A DNA stretch of 52,585 bases from Bacteroidota bacterium. GTDB lineage: Bacteria > Bacteroidota > Bacteroidia > Bacteroidales > Paludibacteraceae. A program made the translations under genes and the position numbers. Positions 19,645 to 28,164 of the stretch are shown one piece after another (the first letter of the stretch is position 1; each line of letters begins with the position of its first letter). The stretch covers positions 1-52,585 of the forward strand of contig JAUZOL010000007.1 of assembly GCA_030706455.1 (NCBI GenBank), given 5' to 3'. A model generated the notes under the pieces. The model had not been told where the DNA came from. It was given only the letters and a program-made list of their open reading frames with translations, and did not search any database.

Positions 19645-20772
19645 ATGATATTGAACAGACCCTACAGCATTCTCCTTTTTTTCGTATGCCTTGTAGCTGT
19701 TGCTACTGCCCAGCAACACTCCGTATCAAAAAAAGAAGTCATTAACATCATCAAAAACGTAAATAATTACTGGCAAAGTGCTCATCCTCAACCGACAAGT
19801 GCATCATGGGATGAGGCAGCATACCATACCGGCAACATAGAAGCCTACAAAACCACCGGCATTGAAGCTTTTCGCAAATATTCAGAAGAATGGGCCGCCC
19901 ATAACCAATGGAAAGGGGCAAAATCCGACGATGTTTCAAAGTGGAAATATACCTATGGCGAAACGGATGATTATGTACTGTTCGGCGATTGGCAGGTCTG
20001 CTTTCAGGTGTACTGCGACTTGTACAATATGGCTCCCGACAAAGATAAAATTGCCCGTGCCCGTCAGGTGATGGAGTATCAGATGAGCACTTCGAATAAG
20101 GACTACTGGTGGTGGGTGGATGGCTTGTATATGGTAATGCCGGTAATGACGAAGTTGTATAAGATTACTCACAACCCGCTTTACCTCGATAAATTGCATG
20201 ACTATTTCGTATATGCCGACAGCCTGATGTTCGATCCGGAAGCAAAGTTGTATTATCGGGATGCCCGCTACGTATTCCCTATGCACAAAACAGTAAATAG
20301 CAAAAAAGATTTCTGGTCGCGCGGAGATGGTTGGGTATTTGCCGGCCTGGCAAGAATTATCAACGACATGCCAAAAGATTACAAGTACAAAGCTATTTTT
20401 ATCAGTCGTTACAAACAATTGGCTCAATCCATTATCAATTGTCAGCAAAAAGAAGGCTACTGGACCCGCAGCCTGCTCGATCCGCAACAAGCCCCGGGGT
20501 ATGAAACCAGCGGCACGGCCTTCTTCACCTACGGATTGCTTTGGGGAATCAACAATGGTTACCTGAAAGATAAAAAATATACTGCCGCAGCTTTGAGCGG
20601 CTGGCACTACCTTACCAAGGTTGCACTTCAGCCGTCAGGTAAAATCGGATACGTACAACCCATCGGCGACAAAGCTATTGCCGGACAGGTTCTAAACGAA
20701 GATTCAACTTCAAATTTTGGAGTAGGAGCGTTTCTTTTAGCAGCTTCGGAAATAGTGAAATTTGCCAGGTAA
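19645..20772 (+). CDS. GH105 family unsaturated uronyl hydrolase
   Basis: The 375-residue protein has a signal peptide (MILNRPYSILLFFVCLVAVA, cleaved near TAQQ). The body is an (alpha/alpha)6-barrel with GH105 hallmarks: YTYGETDDYVLFGDWQVC, the aspartate Asp159 in DYWWWVDGLYMVMPVMTKLY (at the position of the catalytic Asp of YteR-type enzymes), YYRDARYVFP, DFWSRGDGWVFAGLARI (Asp228) and ETSGTAFFTYGLLWGINNGY. The family removes 4,5-unsaturated uronic acid from the non-reducing end of lyase products, either unsaturated galacturonyl-rhamnose or, in arabinogalactan systems, unsaturated glucuronic acid. The matching polysaccharide lyase is not in this window. It lies downstream of susD1 and is probably periplasmic. 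The 222-bp gap upstream holds a terminator and no obvious operator copy. Confidence 0.9.
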   Translation: MILNRPYSILLFFVCLVAVATAQQHSVSKKEVINIIKNVNNYWQSAHPQPTSASWDEAAYHTGNIEAYKTTGIEAFRKYSEEWAAHNQWKGAKSDDVSKWKYTYGETDDYVLFGDWQVCFQVYCDLYNMAPDKDKIARARQVMEYQMSTSNKDYWWWVDGLYMVMPVMTKLYKITHNPLYLDKLHDYFVYADSLMFDPEAKLYYRDARYVFPMHKTVNSKKDFWSRGDGWVFAGLARIINDMPKDYKYKAIFISRYKQLAQSIINCQQKEGYWTRSLLDPQQAPGYETSGTAFFTYGLLWGINNGYLKDKKYTAAALSGWHYLTKVALQPSGKIGYVQPIGDKAIAGQVLNEDSTSNFGVGAFLLAASEIVKFAR

Positions 20773-20797
20773 TAACCCGCGGTATCACGCAAAGATA

Positions 20798-20850
20798 TAT
20801 TAAGCAAACGCCCTAAAAGTTCAATAAACTTTTGGGGCGTTTGCTTAATA
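20798..20850. terminator. Strong bidirectional terminator between GH105 and the methyltransferase gene
   Basis: A 24-bp inverted repeat runs from 20798-20821 to 20827-20850 with a single G-U type mismatch and a 5-nt loop. It lies between convergent genes: 26 bp after the GH105 stop and about 50 bp after the methyltransferase stop on the other strand. The A-rich and T-rich stem ends fit termination in both directions. It closes PUL1 and the HTCS2-polyketide unit. Confidence 0.85.
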
Positions 20851-20899
20851 TTCTCGTCAAAATAAATTAATTATACGAGTAAAACATCAGACTAAATCT

Positions 20900-21394
20900 T
20901 TATTCTATACGTAACGCCTTATTTTCTTCCCTAATCCGTATCACCAACATCATCATATTGAGTATTGTAAATGTCACCGCAGTGAAATATAAATGAAAAA
21001 CAAGAGGAATCACAGCAATTTCGGCAATTACAATTATATAATTCGGATGAGCCAGATAGGCATATAATCCTTTCTTTTTTAATGGCACTCCCGGTATACG
21101 ATAGATTCTAGTATTCCAGAACCTTCCCAACGATGACACTATCCATATTTTCAATGCAATGAGCACAAAATAAAAGATCAGAAAAAACTGACTGTAGCCT
21201 ACCGGTCGTTGAATATAGTATTCGACAATCAATGAGATTATAAAAAGAAAATGCAACGCTACCATAAACGGGTAGTGCTTATGTCCATATTCAATCGCTC
21301 CATTTTGCAATAACCATTTTGCGTTATTATGCGAAAGCAAGAGCTCTCCAAGTCGCAAACAGATAATGAATGTAATAAATAGAAGAAATGCCAT
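20900..21394 (-). CDS. Isoprenylcysteine carboxyl methyltransferase-like enzyme (BpsB/YpbQ type)
   Basis: This is a small membrane protein of 164 residues with four to five hydrophobic segments (MAFLLFITFIICLRLGELLL, HYPFMVALHFLFIISLIVEYYI, YSQFFLIFYFVLIALKIWIV, LVFHLYFTAVTFTILNMMML). The C-terminal part has RFWNTRIYRIPGVPLKKKG, YAYLAHPNYIIVIAEIAVIPLVF and RIREENKALR, the SAM-binding HPNY and E-E-x-x-L patterns of the ICMT family. Size and partner match Bacillus subtilis BpsB (YpbQ), which methylates alkylpyrones made by the type III polyketide synthase BpsA. Here it starts 1 bp after the polyketide synthase stop, so the two are translationally linked. It most likely O-methylates the polyketide product; protein prenylcysteine methylation is unlikely in a bacterium. 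Confidence 0.82.
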   Translation of the reverse strand: MAFLLFITFIICLRLGELLLSHNNAKWLLQNGAIEYGHKHYPFMVALHFLFIISLIVEYYIQRPVGYSQFFLIFYFVLIALKIWIVSSLGRFWNTRIYRIPGVPLKKKGLYAYLAHPNYIIVIAEIAVIPLVFHLYFTAVTFTILNMMMLVIRIREENKALRIE

Positions 21395-21395
21395 A

Positions 21396-22460
21396 CTAAT
21401 CTTTTTTCATTTGAAGTAAAACCATTTCGCTTGAGAATCCAGGTCCCATTGCCAACATTAAGCCGTAACCGTCTGTAAATCCTTTCGAAAAGCATCGTTC
21501 TAATACATACATGACGGTTGCACTTGACATGTTGCCATAATCTTTCATCACCTTCCGCGTATTTTTCAGGCAATTAACGTCTAAAGAAAGTGCTTCTTCA
21601 TAAGCCGTTAAAACCTTCGTTCCTCCGGGATGAAAAATAAAATTTTTAATATCAGACAGTTGTAATTTATGCTTTGACAAGAAAGAATCAACATCGTTCT
21701 TTATATTTTGAGAAATGAGGTCCGGAATACTTTTCGAGAACAAAACTTTCATTCCTTTGTCAAGAAATTCCCATCCCATCACGTCAAGCGAATCGTAGTA
21801 TAAATTACTTTGAGAAGCAAGAAATCTAATGTCATTTTTGGTTTTGTTTATCCTATTATCGCCAGTAATTATACAAGCGGCAATGCCGTCCGAAAATAAA
21901 CTTGATCCGACAAAATTACTTTTACTGAAATCACTTTGCAAAAACGTCAACGAACACAACTCAACCGCGACAAGTAATACCACAGCATCAGGATTTGCTT
22001 TCGCGGCAAGGCTTGCTTTTGCAAATCCAGAGACGCCCCCCCCACATCCCAATCCGAAAACGGGAGTGCGATTGACATTTCGGTTAAGTCTCATTTCATT
22101 GATGATCAGAGCATCCAAACTCGGAGTAGACAGTCCTGTAGTAGACACAAAAATCAAATCCGTAATTTCTTCTTTGGCTATTTGCGCAGAGGCAATACAA
22201 GCTTCGATTGCTTTCACAGAATAATCCAGCGACATACGAATATATTCTGCATTTTGTTCTTCAAAGGTGTGAGGACAGGAGTAATAGAGAAATGGTTTGC
22301 ACAAATTTCTGAGATTTATTTCCGTGTGATCAAAAATACTCAATAGTTTGTCCATGTGAGGAAAAGAGGGCGCAAACACTTCTTTGGCAAATTGTTTGAC
22401 TTCCTGTTGCTTTATCCGGAATGGAAATCTGGTTTTCGATATGGCTGCTAGTGTTGGCAT
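21396..22460 (-). CDS. Type III polyketide synthase (chalcone/stilbene synthase superfamily)
   Basis: The 354-residue length is typical. The catalytic triad is readable: Cys139 in FGLGCGGGVSG, His277 in FIFHPGGTKVL and Asn310 in DYGNMSSATVMYVLE. Other family segments are STTGLSTPSLDALI and the C-terminal GPGFSSEMVLL. The enzyme is a homodimeric ketosynthase that extends an acyl starter with malonyl-CoA; bacterial relatives such as BpsA make alkylpyrones or alkylresorcinols from fatty acyl starters. Product chain length cannot be told. It is followed after 1 bp by the methyltransferase gene and lies 105 bp downstream of HTCS2 on the same strand. No exact -7 box was seen in that gap, so it may be co-transcribed with HTCS2. 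A run of eight G lies directly 3' of the Cys139 codon. Confidence 0.92.
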   Translation of the reverse strand: MPTLAAISKTRFPFRIKQQEVKQFAKEVFAPSFPHMDKLLSIFDHTEINLRNLCKPFLYYSCPHTFEEQNAEYIRMSLDYSVKAIEACIASAQIAKEEITDLIFVSTTGLSTPSLDALIINEMRLNRNVNRTPVFGLGCGGGVSGFAKASLAAKANPDAVVLLVAVELCSLTFLQSDFSKSNFVGSSLFSDGIAACIITGDNRINKTKNDIRFLASQSNLYYDSLDVMGWEFLDKGMKVLFSKSIPDLISQNIKNDVDSFLSKHKLQLSDIKNFIFHPGGTKVLTAYEEALSLDVNCLKNTRKVMKDYGNMSSATVMYVLERCFSKGFTDGYGLMLAMGPGFSSEMVLLQMKKD

Positions 22461-22565
22461 GTTGTAAGTATTTATGAATATTGCAAATACGTTTCAGGTT
22501 CTAAATATTTTAAATCCTAATATATTTCTTCGAAAGAATTCTTTGACATTTCTATCATTTACATC

Positions 22566-25500
22566 TTATTTCTGATTTGCATCTCTATATTCACTCGGAC
22601 TCGTATTGAATTCCGCCTTAAAACTCCGGCTAAAATATTTAGGATCGTTAAAACCAAGGACATAAGCAATTTCCGAAATAGGATTGGTTGTTGTCACCAA
22701 CATCCGGCATGCATGTTTCAAACGAATGCTCCTGATGAACTCTCCGGGAGCAAGATCTGTCAGTGCTTTAAGTTTGCGGTGCAACGTAGATTTCGAACTA
22801 TTCATCACTTCTGCAAACTTATCAAAATCGAAATTGACATCTCCCATATTAGCTTCTACCATTTCTATCGCTTTCTTCAAGAACTCCTCATCCAATGAAC
22901 CGTAATTCATAGACGAGACCTCAACATCCCTGTTCTCCTTAAAATAAGAAATTGATTGTTCTCTTCGTTTTATCAGATTGGTTACCCTTGCTTCAAGAAC
23001 CTTCAAATCAAAAGGTTTTGGCATGTAGGCATCGGCCCCGGCATTGAAATAGTCAATCTGATCGTCAGATGAAATTTTTGCTGTCAATAACAACACCGCT
23101 ATATGACTGGTAGACACATCTGTTTTGAGCGTCTTACAAAGTTCCAAACCATCCATAACGGGCATCATCACGTCCGAGATAACCAACTCGACCGGATTCT
23201 CTTTGATCAACTGCAACGCTTCCATGCCATCGTTCGCAGAAAATACTTTAAAGAGTGGTGAAAAATGAGCTACAATAATCTGATTAAGCTCTTTATTGTC
23301 TTCTACTACAAGTATGGAAAAATCTGCCTGTTCCGCGGATACATTCTCTGACATTTGATCCCCGTCAATATTTTCTGCCACCAGAACGGATTGGATCGCC
23401 TCTCCTACTCCATTGTCCAGAAACAGCTCTTCCGGCAAATAAGCTTCTTTAGAGATAGGAATCTGCAATGTGAAGGTTGTTCCCTTATTCAACTCGCTGA
23501 TTACATTCACTTCTCCATTATGAATTTCAACCAGTTCTTTAACGAGGGACAAGCCAATACCATTGCTCTTACTCTGATCTGAAGTATTACTGATAAAGAA
23601 CCGGGAAAAAACATGAGGCAAATCTTCCGGACTTATACCAATGCCTGTGTCATTTACTGACAACGAAAGATAAGAGACACCCTCTTTTTCCGAAAAGTCA
23701 AGCCCAACTATAATAGTACCTCCAGACGGTGTAAATTTGAAAGCATTTGACAAAAGATTATATAAAATCTTATCCAGCTTATCCTTATCAAACCATGCAT
23801 TATATCTATCGTATTCACTCTGAATACTGAAATTAATATTTTTTTCGGCAATAAGAGGCTGAAAATTAGAATAAGAAAGTTCCCTTACAAAATTTACAAC
23901 ATCAGCTTCCTGCACTTTGAGTTTCAGATTACCTGTTTCTATTTTTCTGAATGCCAGAATTTGATGTATCAATCTTTTCAAACGATTCACATTCGATTTC
24001 ACCAACTCTGCCTTGGGCTTATCCGACATCATTAATTTTTTCTCTATTTCGTCCGCCAACAAAGCAATGATTGTAAGTGGAGTCAACAAATCATGCGAAA
24101 TATTGGTAAAATAGCGCAACTTGGTTTGAGCCAGTTCTTCTGATTTTTCTTTTTCAATGCGGGATATTTTCAGCTCATTACGCAAACGCAATCTGTTAAT
24201 GATAAACCAAGCTATTCCCGAAATGAAAATCAGGTAAAGCAAATAAGCCCACCAAGTCGAATAAAATGGTGGCCGCTTGATGATAGTGAGAGTTGACACC
24301 TGGTTGCTCCACTGCCCGTTTTCATCTGTTGCTTTCACTTCAAAGACATACTTTCCGGAAGGCAGATTGGTATAATTCACATATCGTCGGCTACTACCGG
24401 GATACACCCAATCTTTATCAACTCCAATAAGTCGGTAAGCATACTGAATTTTGTCCGCTGCAGAATAATTCAACGATGAAAATTCAAGGCTTAAATTATC
24501 ATCATTGGGTTTTAATACTATCTTGTTATTTTTAAAATCGAAACGCGAACTATCCGCAATGTCAAATATCGACTGGTCATTAATATCTATGTTTGTAATC
24601 TTCACTTTCGCAGTCGATGCCAAATATCGGTTTGCAGGTGTTGGAGTGAATAAGCAGAAACCTTTATTACCGCCAAACAATATCTGCCCGTTTTGAAGTT
24701 TTATAGCCGCACTTTTCGAAAACGAACTAACCAAAATACCATCAGTGGATGTATAATACATCGAAACATGGTTCAGCGGATTATACCGAACAATTTTCTT
24801 GGTTGTTGAAATCCATAGCAAGCCATAATTATCTTCGATAATATCCAGAATGGCATCTTCGGTAATACCATATTTATAGCTTATATCAACGATTTCTCCT
24901 GTTGATTGAGTACATTGATAAATACTTCCCTCCCGGCTACCCAGATAAACATTTCCTGACTTACTGCAACAAACAACCTGAATAGAATTGCTTTGCAGAT
25001 TTCCTGCTTTCTCACTAAAATTATCTATTCTGACCGAAGAATGTTTCGACTCATTTATCCGGACACGAAAAGCACCCTGTCGCTCTGTTCCTACCCAAAT
25101 ATTTCCTTTATTATCTCCGGTCAAACTTATTATATTGAGAATTTTGTTACTAACAAGCGTGACTTTCCCATCGGGAGAGCGCTTATATAGCCCCTGATCA
25201 AATCCTACCCAAACATTACCAAAAACATCTTCAAACAAACAATTGATTGTTGAGCTATTGTTCTTATCAATTGTAACAGTCTGAATGTGATTTTGGTTAA
25301 CACCATGGCCGTCAGGCAAAATGTAAAAATCATGACTCCCTTCTTTCAAGAACCATACCGCATGCTGACTCTTAACATAATACATGACCTGAATATTTTC
25401 ATTGCCTGAAAAAAACGGGATAGAAACCTTGTCGAGCACACCAGTTATTTTATTCAACCGATAGACTCCAAGCCGATCAATTACCAGATAAAGAATATTG

Positions 25501-26615
25501 GCATCGGCTTCGCATACATGATATACATTGGGAGGATAACCCAGTTTGCTTGTTAAGACTGCCAGATCATTTGTCTGAAAATTATTGTTATTGAAATCCA
25601 GTTTATATATACCTTCACCTACCGAGCCCAGCCACAAACTGCCATGCAAATCATCAATTATTTCATGAAAGAGTTTGTTGGAAGGGTCTCTAAACAATGT
25701 ATTCCGGGTTATGATATTAAACGTTGTATTGTTTACCTGAGATAAAACATCCAGACCCGAGAAAGAGATAATCCAGAAATTGCAAGATTTAGAATCCTGT
25801 ATCATTCTGTATATTATATTATTTACTTTAACTGGCTTCCCATCTCTGTAGAATGACACAGAGGTATATGGGTGTTGTATGTTTTTCGGCTCAAAAGCAT
25901 ACATGCCATCTCCCCAGGTAAACACCCAGTAATGATGATTTTTATCTTCAAGTATTTTAAAGGGATTATTCGCATTACCAACAGGAGGATATGCTTTAAA
26001 AACGTCCTTATCTGGCTGATACCGGGCCAGTCCTCCACTCCAAAAGGTAGCCCAGATGTTACCTTCCGAATCCTGAGAGATCGTCATCGTACTGTTGGAT
26101 GGTGTTTTTGAGATTGAAGATCCACTCTGATATAAATGAATACGATGGCCTGAATCTATTCTAACAATTCCTTTGGAACCTGTTGCAATCCAGATATTAC
26201 CTTTTTTATCCATGCATAAATCCGAGATTCTGTCGCGACCAAATACAGGATGATTGAAAGGTTTAATCGAATAAGTCTGCTTATCCAAGATATTGATCCC
26301 TTCATTGGTTCCTATCCACAAACGATGTTGATTATCTTCTACCAAGCAACGGATATTGTTATTTGTCAACTTATTATGATTGGCTGTATTTGACCGAAAA
26401 ATTGTAATCCGGTAACCATCGAAACGGCACAAGCCATCTCGGGTTCCAAACCACATAAATCCTTCTTTGTCCTTATAAATACACTGAACGGAATTAGAGG
26501 GGAGCTGATCATTGTACTGAAATTGTTTGAATTGAGAACCCGGTTCTCTACCTGTAACATGATTGGGCACAAACAATAACGTAACAAGAAAAGCAATGTG
26601 GAAGTGTATTTTCAT
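22566..26615 (-). CDS. Hybrid two-component system sensor-regulator (HTCS2)
   Basis: The 1349-residue protein is a close paralogue of HTCS1 with the same architecture: signal peptide (MKIHFHIAFLVTLLFVPNHV), periplasmic Reg_prop repeats (DKEGFMWFGTRDGLCRFDGY, EDNQHRLWIGTNEGINILD, GDNKGNIWVGTERQGAFRV), Y_Y_Y domain (IQYAYRLIGVDKDWVYPG), one transmembrane helix, kinase with His841 (FTNISHDLLTPLT), ATPase (NAFKFT, DTGIGI, GIGLSLV), receiver with Asp1148 (ISDVMMPVMDG) and AraC-type HTH. It is a one-protein phosphorelay that should sense a glycan fragment and activate SusCD genes. It is not beside a SusCD pair; the nearest unclaimed one is SusCD2, about 10 kb away. The HTH core MNSSKSTLHRKLKALTDL is identical to that of HTCS1. 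The upstream region has a full -33/-7 promoter, a hairpin and a palindrome. Confidence 0.94.
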   Translation of the reverse strand: MKIHFHIAFLVTLLFVPNHVTGREPGSQFKQFQYNDQLPSNSVQCIYKDKEGFMWFGTRDGLCRFDGYRITIFRSNTANHNKLTNNNIRCLVEDNQHRLWIGTNEGINILDKQTYSIKPFNHPVFGRDRISDLCMDKKGNIWIATGSKGIVRIDSGHRIHLYQSGSSISKTPSNSTMTISQDSEGNIWATFWSGGLARYQPDKDVFKAYPPVGNANNPFKILEDKNHHYWVFTWGDGMYAFEPKNIQHPYTSVSFYRDGKPVKVNNIIYRMIQDSKSCNFWIISFSGLDVLSQVNNTTFNIITRNTLFRDPSNKLFHEIIDDLHGSLWLGSVGEGIYKLDFNNNNFQTNDLAVLTSKLGYPPNVYHVCEADANILYLVIDRLGVYRLNKITGVLDKVSIPFFSGNENIQVMYYVKSQHAVWFLKEGSHDFYILPDGHGVNQNHIQTVTIDKNNSSTINCLFEDVFGNVWVGFDQGLYKRSPDGKVTLVSNKILNIISLTGDNKGNIWVGTERQGAFRVRINESKHSSVRIDNFSEKAGNLQSNSIQVVCCSKSGNVYLGSREGSIYQCTQSTGEIVDISYKYGITEDAILDIIEDNYGLLWISTTKKIVRYNPLNHVSMYYTSTDGILVSSFSKSAAIKLQNGQILFGGNKGFCLFTPTPANRYLASTAKVKITNIDINDQSIFDIADSSRFDFKNNKIVLKPNDDNLSLEFSSLNYSAADKIQYAYRLIGVDKDWVYPGSSRRYVNYTNLPSGKYVFEVKATDENGQWSNQVSTLTIIKRPPFYSTWWAYLLYLIFISGIAWFIINRLRLRNELKISRIEKEKSEELAQTKLRYFTNISHDLLTPLTIIALLADEIEKKLMMSDKPKAELVKSNVNRLKRLIHQILAFRKIETGNLKLKVQEADVVNFVRELSYSNFQPLIAEKNINFSIQSEYDRYNAWFDKDKLDKILYNLLSNAFKFTPSGGTIIVGLDFSEKEGVSYLSLSVNDTGIGISPEDLPHVFSRFFISNTSDQSKSNGIGLSLVKELVEIHNGEVNVISELNKGTTFTLQIPISKEAYLPEELFLDNGVGEAIQSVLVAENIDGDQMSENVSAEQADFSILVVEDNKELNQIIVAHFSPLFKVFSANDGMEALQLIKENPVELVISDVMMPVMDGLELCKTLKTDVSTSHIAVLLLTAKISSDDQIDYFNAGADAYMPKPFDLKVLEARVTNLIKRREQSISYFKENRDVEVSSMNYGSLDEEFLKKAIEMVEANMGDVNFDFDKFAEVMNSSKSTLHRKLKALTDLAPGEFIRSIRLKHACRMLVTTTNPISEIAYVLGFNDPKYFSRSFKAEFNTSPSEYRDANQK

Positions 26616-26653
26616 CCGTAAATAATTTGTTTTTTAATGGTCGGATGGAACTC

Positions 26654-26670
26654 GTCCCGACTTTCGGGAC
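26654..26670 (-). promoter_or_regulatory. Leader hairpin of HTCS2 mRNA
   Basis: A perfect 7-bp inverted repeat (GTCCCGA, CTT, TCGGGAC) lies between the HTCS2 -7 box and its start codon, so it is in the 5' leader. The stem is GC-rich and stable with a short loop. It might damp translation or mark an older terminator; no T-run follows. Confidence 0.4.
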
Positions 26671-26684
26671 TCGTTTCATGTGTT

Positions 26685-26717
26685 CAAATTTATTTATCAA
26701 GGTCACCCAGAATCAAA
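26685..26717 (-). promoter_or_regulatory. Promoter of HTCS2 (TTTG, 21 bp, TAAATTTG)
   Basis: On the minus strand TTTG (26717-26714) is followed after 21 bp by TAAATTTG (26692-26685). This is a complete Bacteroidetes -33/-7 promoter and the only one in the window with a well-spaced -33 box. The leader would be about 65 nt. Another exact -7 match (TATATTTG on the minus strand, 26935-26928) lies further upstream and could be a second start. Confidence 0.6.
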
Positions 26718-26732
26718 ATCAGCAAACAGAAC

Positions 26733-26749
26733 AACGTTCACCGAACGTT
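26733..26749. promoter_or_regulatory. 17-bp palindrome upstream of the HTCS2 promoter
   Basis: AACGTTC, ACC, GAACGTT is a perfect inverted repeat with 7-bp arms, 16 bp upstream of the HTCS2 -33 box. Position and symmetry suit a dimeric transcription factor. It does not resemble the TTGAA-N11-CCT element, so a different regulator is implied. Confidence 0.45.
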
Positions 26750-27000
26750 AATAACATTCTGTTTTAATCACTCCAACAGGCGACAACAAGCGTAAAATTA
26801 CATTTTGAGGCATGATGCATTGTTGAAAATTACAAATTTTTAGTTGCAGTGACACACAATCAATAATGCGGCCGCACCTTGAAACCAATGCTTAACGTGC
26901 ACTGGCTTATTGTAATTTAATACATCGCAAATATACGACAAAAAGACTACAGGGGAGGGCAGAACTAAGAGTAACTTCCCAAAGATAACTTAAGCATATC
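26750..27000. other. Gap between HTCS2 and the AraC regulator gene, remainder
   Basis: The HTCS2-AraC gap is 385 bp in all. Beyond the palindrome and promoter noted separately, I see an AT-rich sequence with one exact minus-strand -7 match (26928-26935) and no plausible reading frame, RNA gene or terminator. Confidence 0.4.
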
Positions 27001-27891
27001 TTATTTGGGTCTTTGCTTGTATTGGCTGGGGGTTAATGAGATTTGCTTCTTAAATACTTTGGAAAAATAAAAAGGATCATTATATCCTAGTTTATATGCA
27101 ATATCCTTTATACTTAAATCCGTATGATCAAGAAACTGACATGCTTTTTGTATTTTTAATTGCGTAAAATATTCAAGCAGGCTATAAGAGGTACTTTGAG
27201 AGAACAAGAGGGACAAATGCGATATAGAATAGTGAGCATTGTTTGCAATTTCTTCAACAGATAAAATCCGCTCAATATTTTCTTTCATAAACAGAATGGT
27301 TTGTTGAATTACATTAACCTGTTGAGAATTGCTAATAACTCTAAATTGTTGAATATATCGAAAAGATGCCAACAAATGCCAAAGGCACATACTCACATAG
27401 TTCAAATTTTCAGGACTATACCCCAATTCAAGATTTTGATAAATCTCTTCAAAAATTGACAAGCGTTGTTGAATTCTATGACCTGCAATTGGCGCAATAT
27501 CATTCACCTGATTAAAAACAGATGAAAACAACCGGGATTTTTCTCCTGCAAAGTGCAACCAATAAATACTCCATGGCTTATCTTCATCAGCTCCGTATTC
27601 ATGCTTCAGACCTGGCTGAATTATGCAAAACTGATTTTCCGACAATGTGTATCTTTTATCATTAAAGCGTATCCATCCTTTCCCCTCTATGCAGTAAATA
27701 AGAATGCACTCTTTCGCTCCTTCCGGACGAGATCGATAATGTCCTCTTGCCTTTGGATAGTATCCGATATCTGTAATAAAAAGATCACAAGTCATCTCGT
27801 TTTTCTTTAATTCCTCTCTAATAGGCTGAGGCAGCACTATCGAACGTTCGCCTCTAAACCCTTCTGCCTTTTTTTGAATATCGTGATTCAT
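27001..27891 (-). CDS. AraC-family transcriptional regulator
   Basis: The 296-residue protein has an N-terminal cupin-like sugar-sensing domain (about 30-170, CILIYCIEGKGWIRFNDKRY, FCIIQPGLKHEYGADEDKPW) and a C-terminal pair of HTH motifs (about 195-296, LSVEEIANNAHYSISHLSLL then LSIKDIAYKLGYNDPFYFSK, ending LTPSQYKQRPK). This is a soluble AraC/XylS regulator, unlike the membrane HTCS proteins. It is divergent from the sugar MFS gene across 273 bp, so it probably controls that gene and the GH2 and DUF5107 genes behind it in response to an intracellular sugar. Dimer and ligand are not determinable. Confidence 0.9.
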   Translation of the reverse strand: MNHDIQKKAEGFRGERSIVLPQPIREELKKNEMTCDLFITDIGYYPKARGHYRSRPEGAKECILIYCIEGKGWIRFNDKRYTLSENQFCIIQPGLKHEYGADEDKPWSIYWLHFAGEKSRLFSSVFNQVNDIAPIAGHRIQQRLSIFEEIYQNLELGYSPENLNYVSMCLWHLLASFRYIQQFRVISNSQQVNVIQQTILFMKENIERILSVEEIANNAHYSISHLSLLFSQSTSYSLLEYFTQLKIQKACQFLDHTDLSIKDIAYKLGYNDPFYFSKVFKKQISLTPSQYKQRPK

Positions 27892-27954
27892 AAAATCAGA
27901 AAATATTACAGGTTATTGATTGAATTTTCCATGTATTATGCTATTCGGCTTTAA

Positions 27955-27962
27955 TATCTTTG
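27955..27962 (+). promoter_or_regulatory. -7 box (TATCTTTG) upstream of the sugar transporter operon
   Basis: An exact TAnnTTTG match lies about 200 bp before the MFS start. No -33 box at normal spacing and no TTGAA-N11-CCT element precede it. A short inverted repeat (GGCAT 28068-28072, ATGCC 28081-28085) lies in the leader. The promoter may depend on the divergent AraC regulator. Confidence 0.5.
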
Positions 27963-28164
27963 CAAAGTAAATAAATGTCTATTATATTACCTGAGAAATT
28001 TACACTTTCACAACACACAATCACAAAACAATTTACATGTTAATTACTTAAATATTTCACAAAGACAGGCATCAAATCAAATGCCAGTAATTCTCCTTTA
28101 TAATTCCAGACAAAAATAAGCACATTTTCTTGGCAGCAGCTATTACAATCTTAAAACAAATACA

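Noticed and set aside
27914-27962. A fifth tandem operator before the MFS promoter, because TTGAA occurs at 27920.
   Set aside because: The spacing to the -7 box is 17 and not 20-21 bp, CCT is absent at the required place, and there is no second unit.
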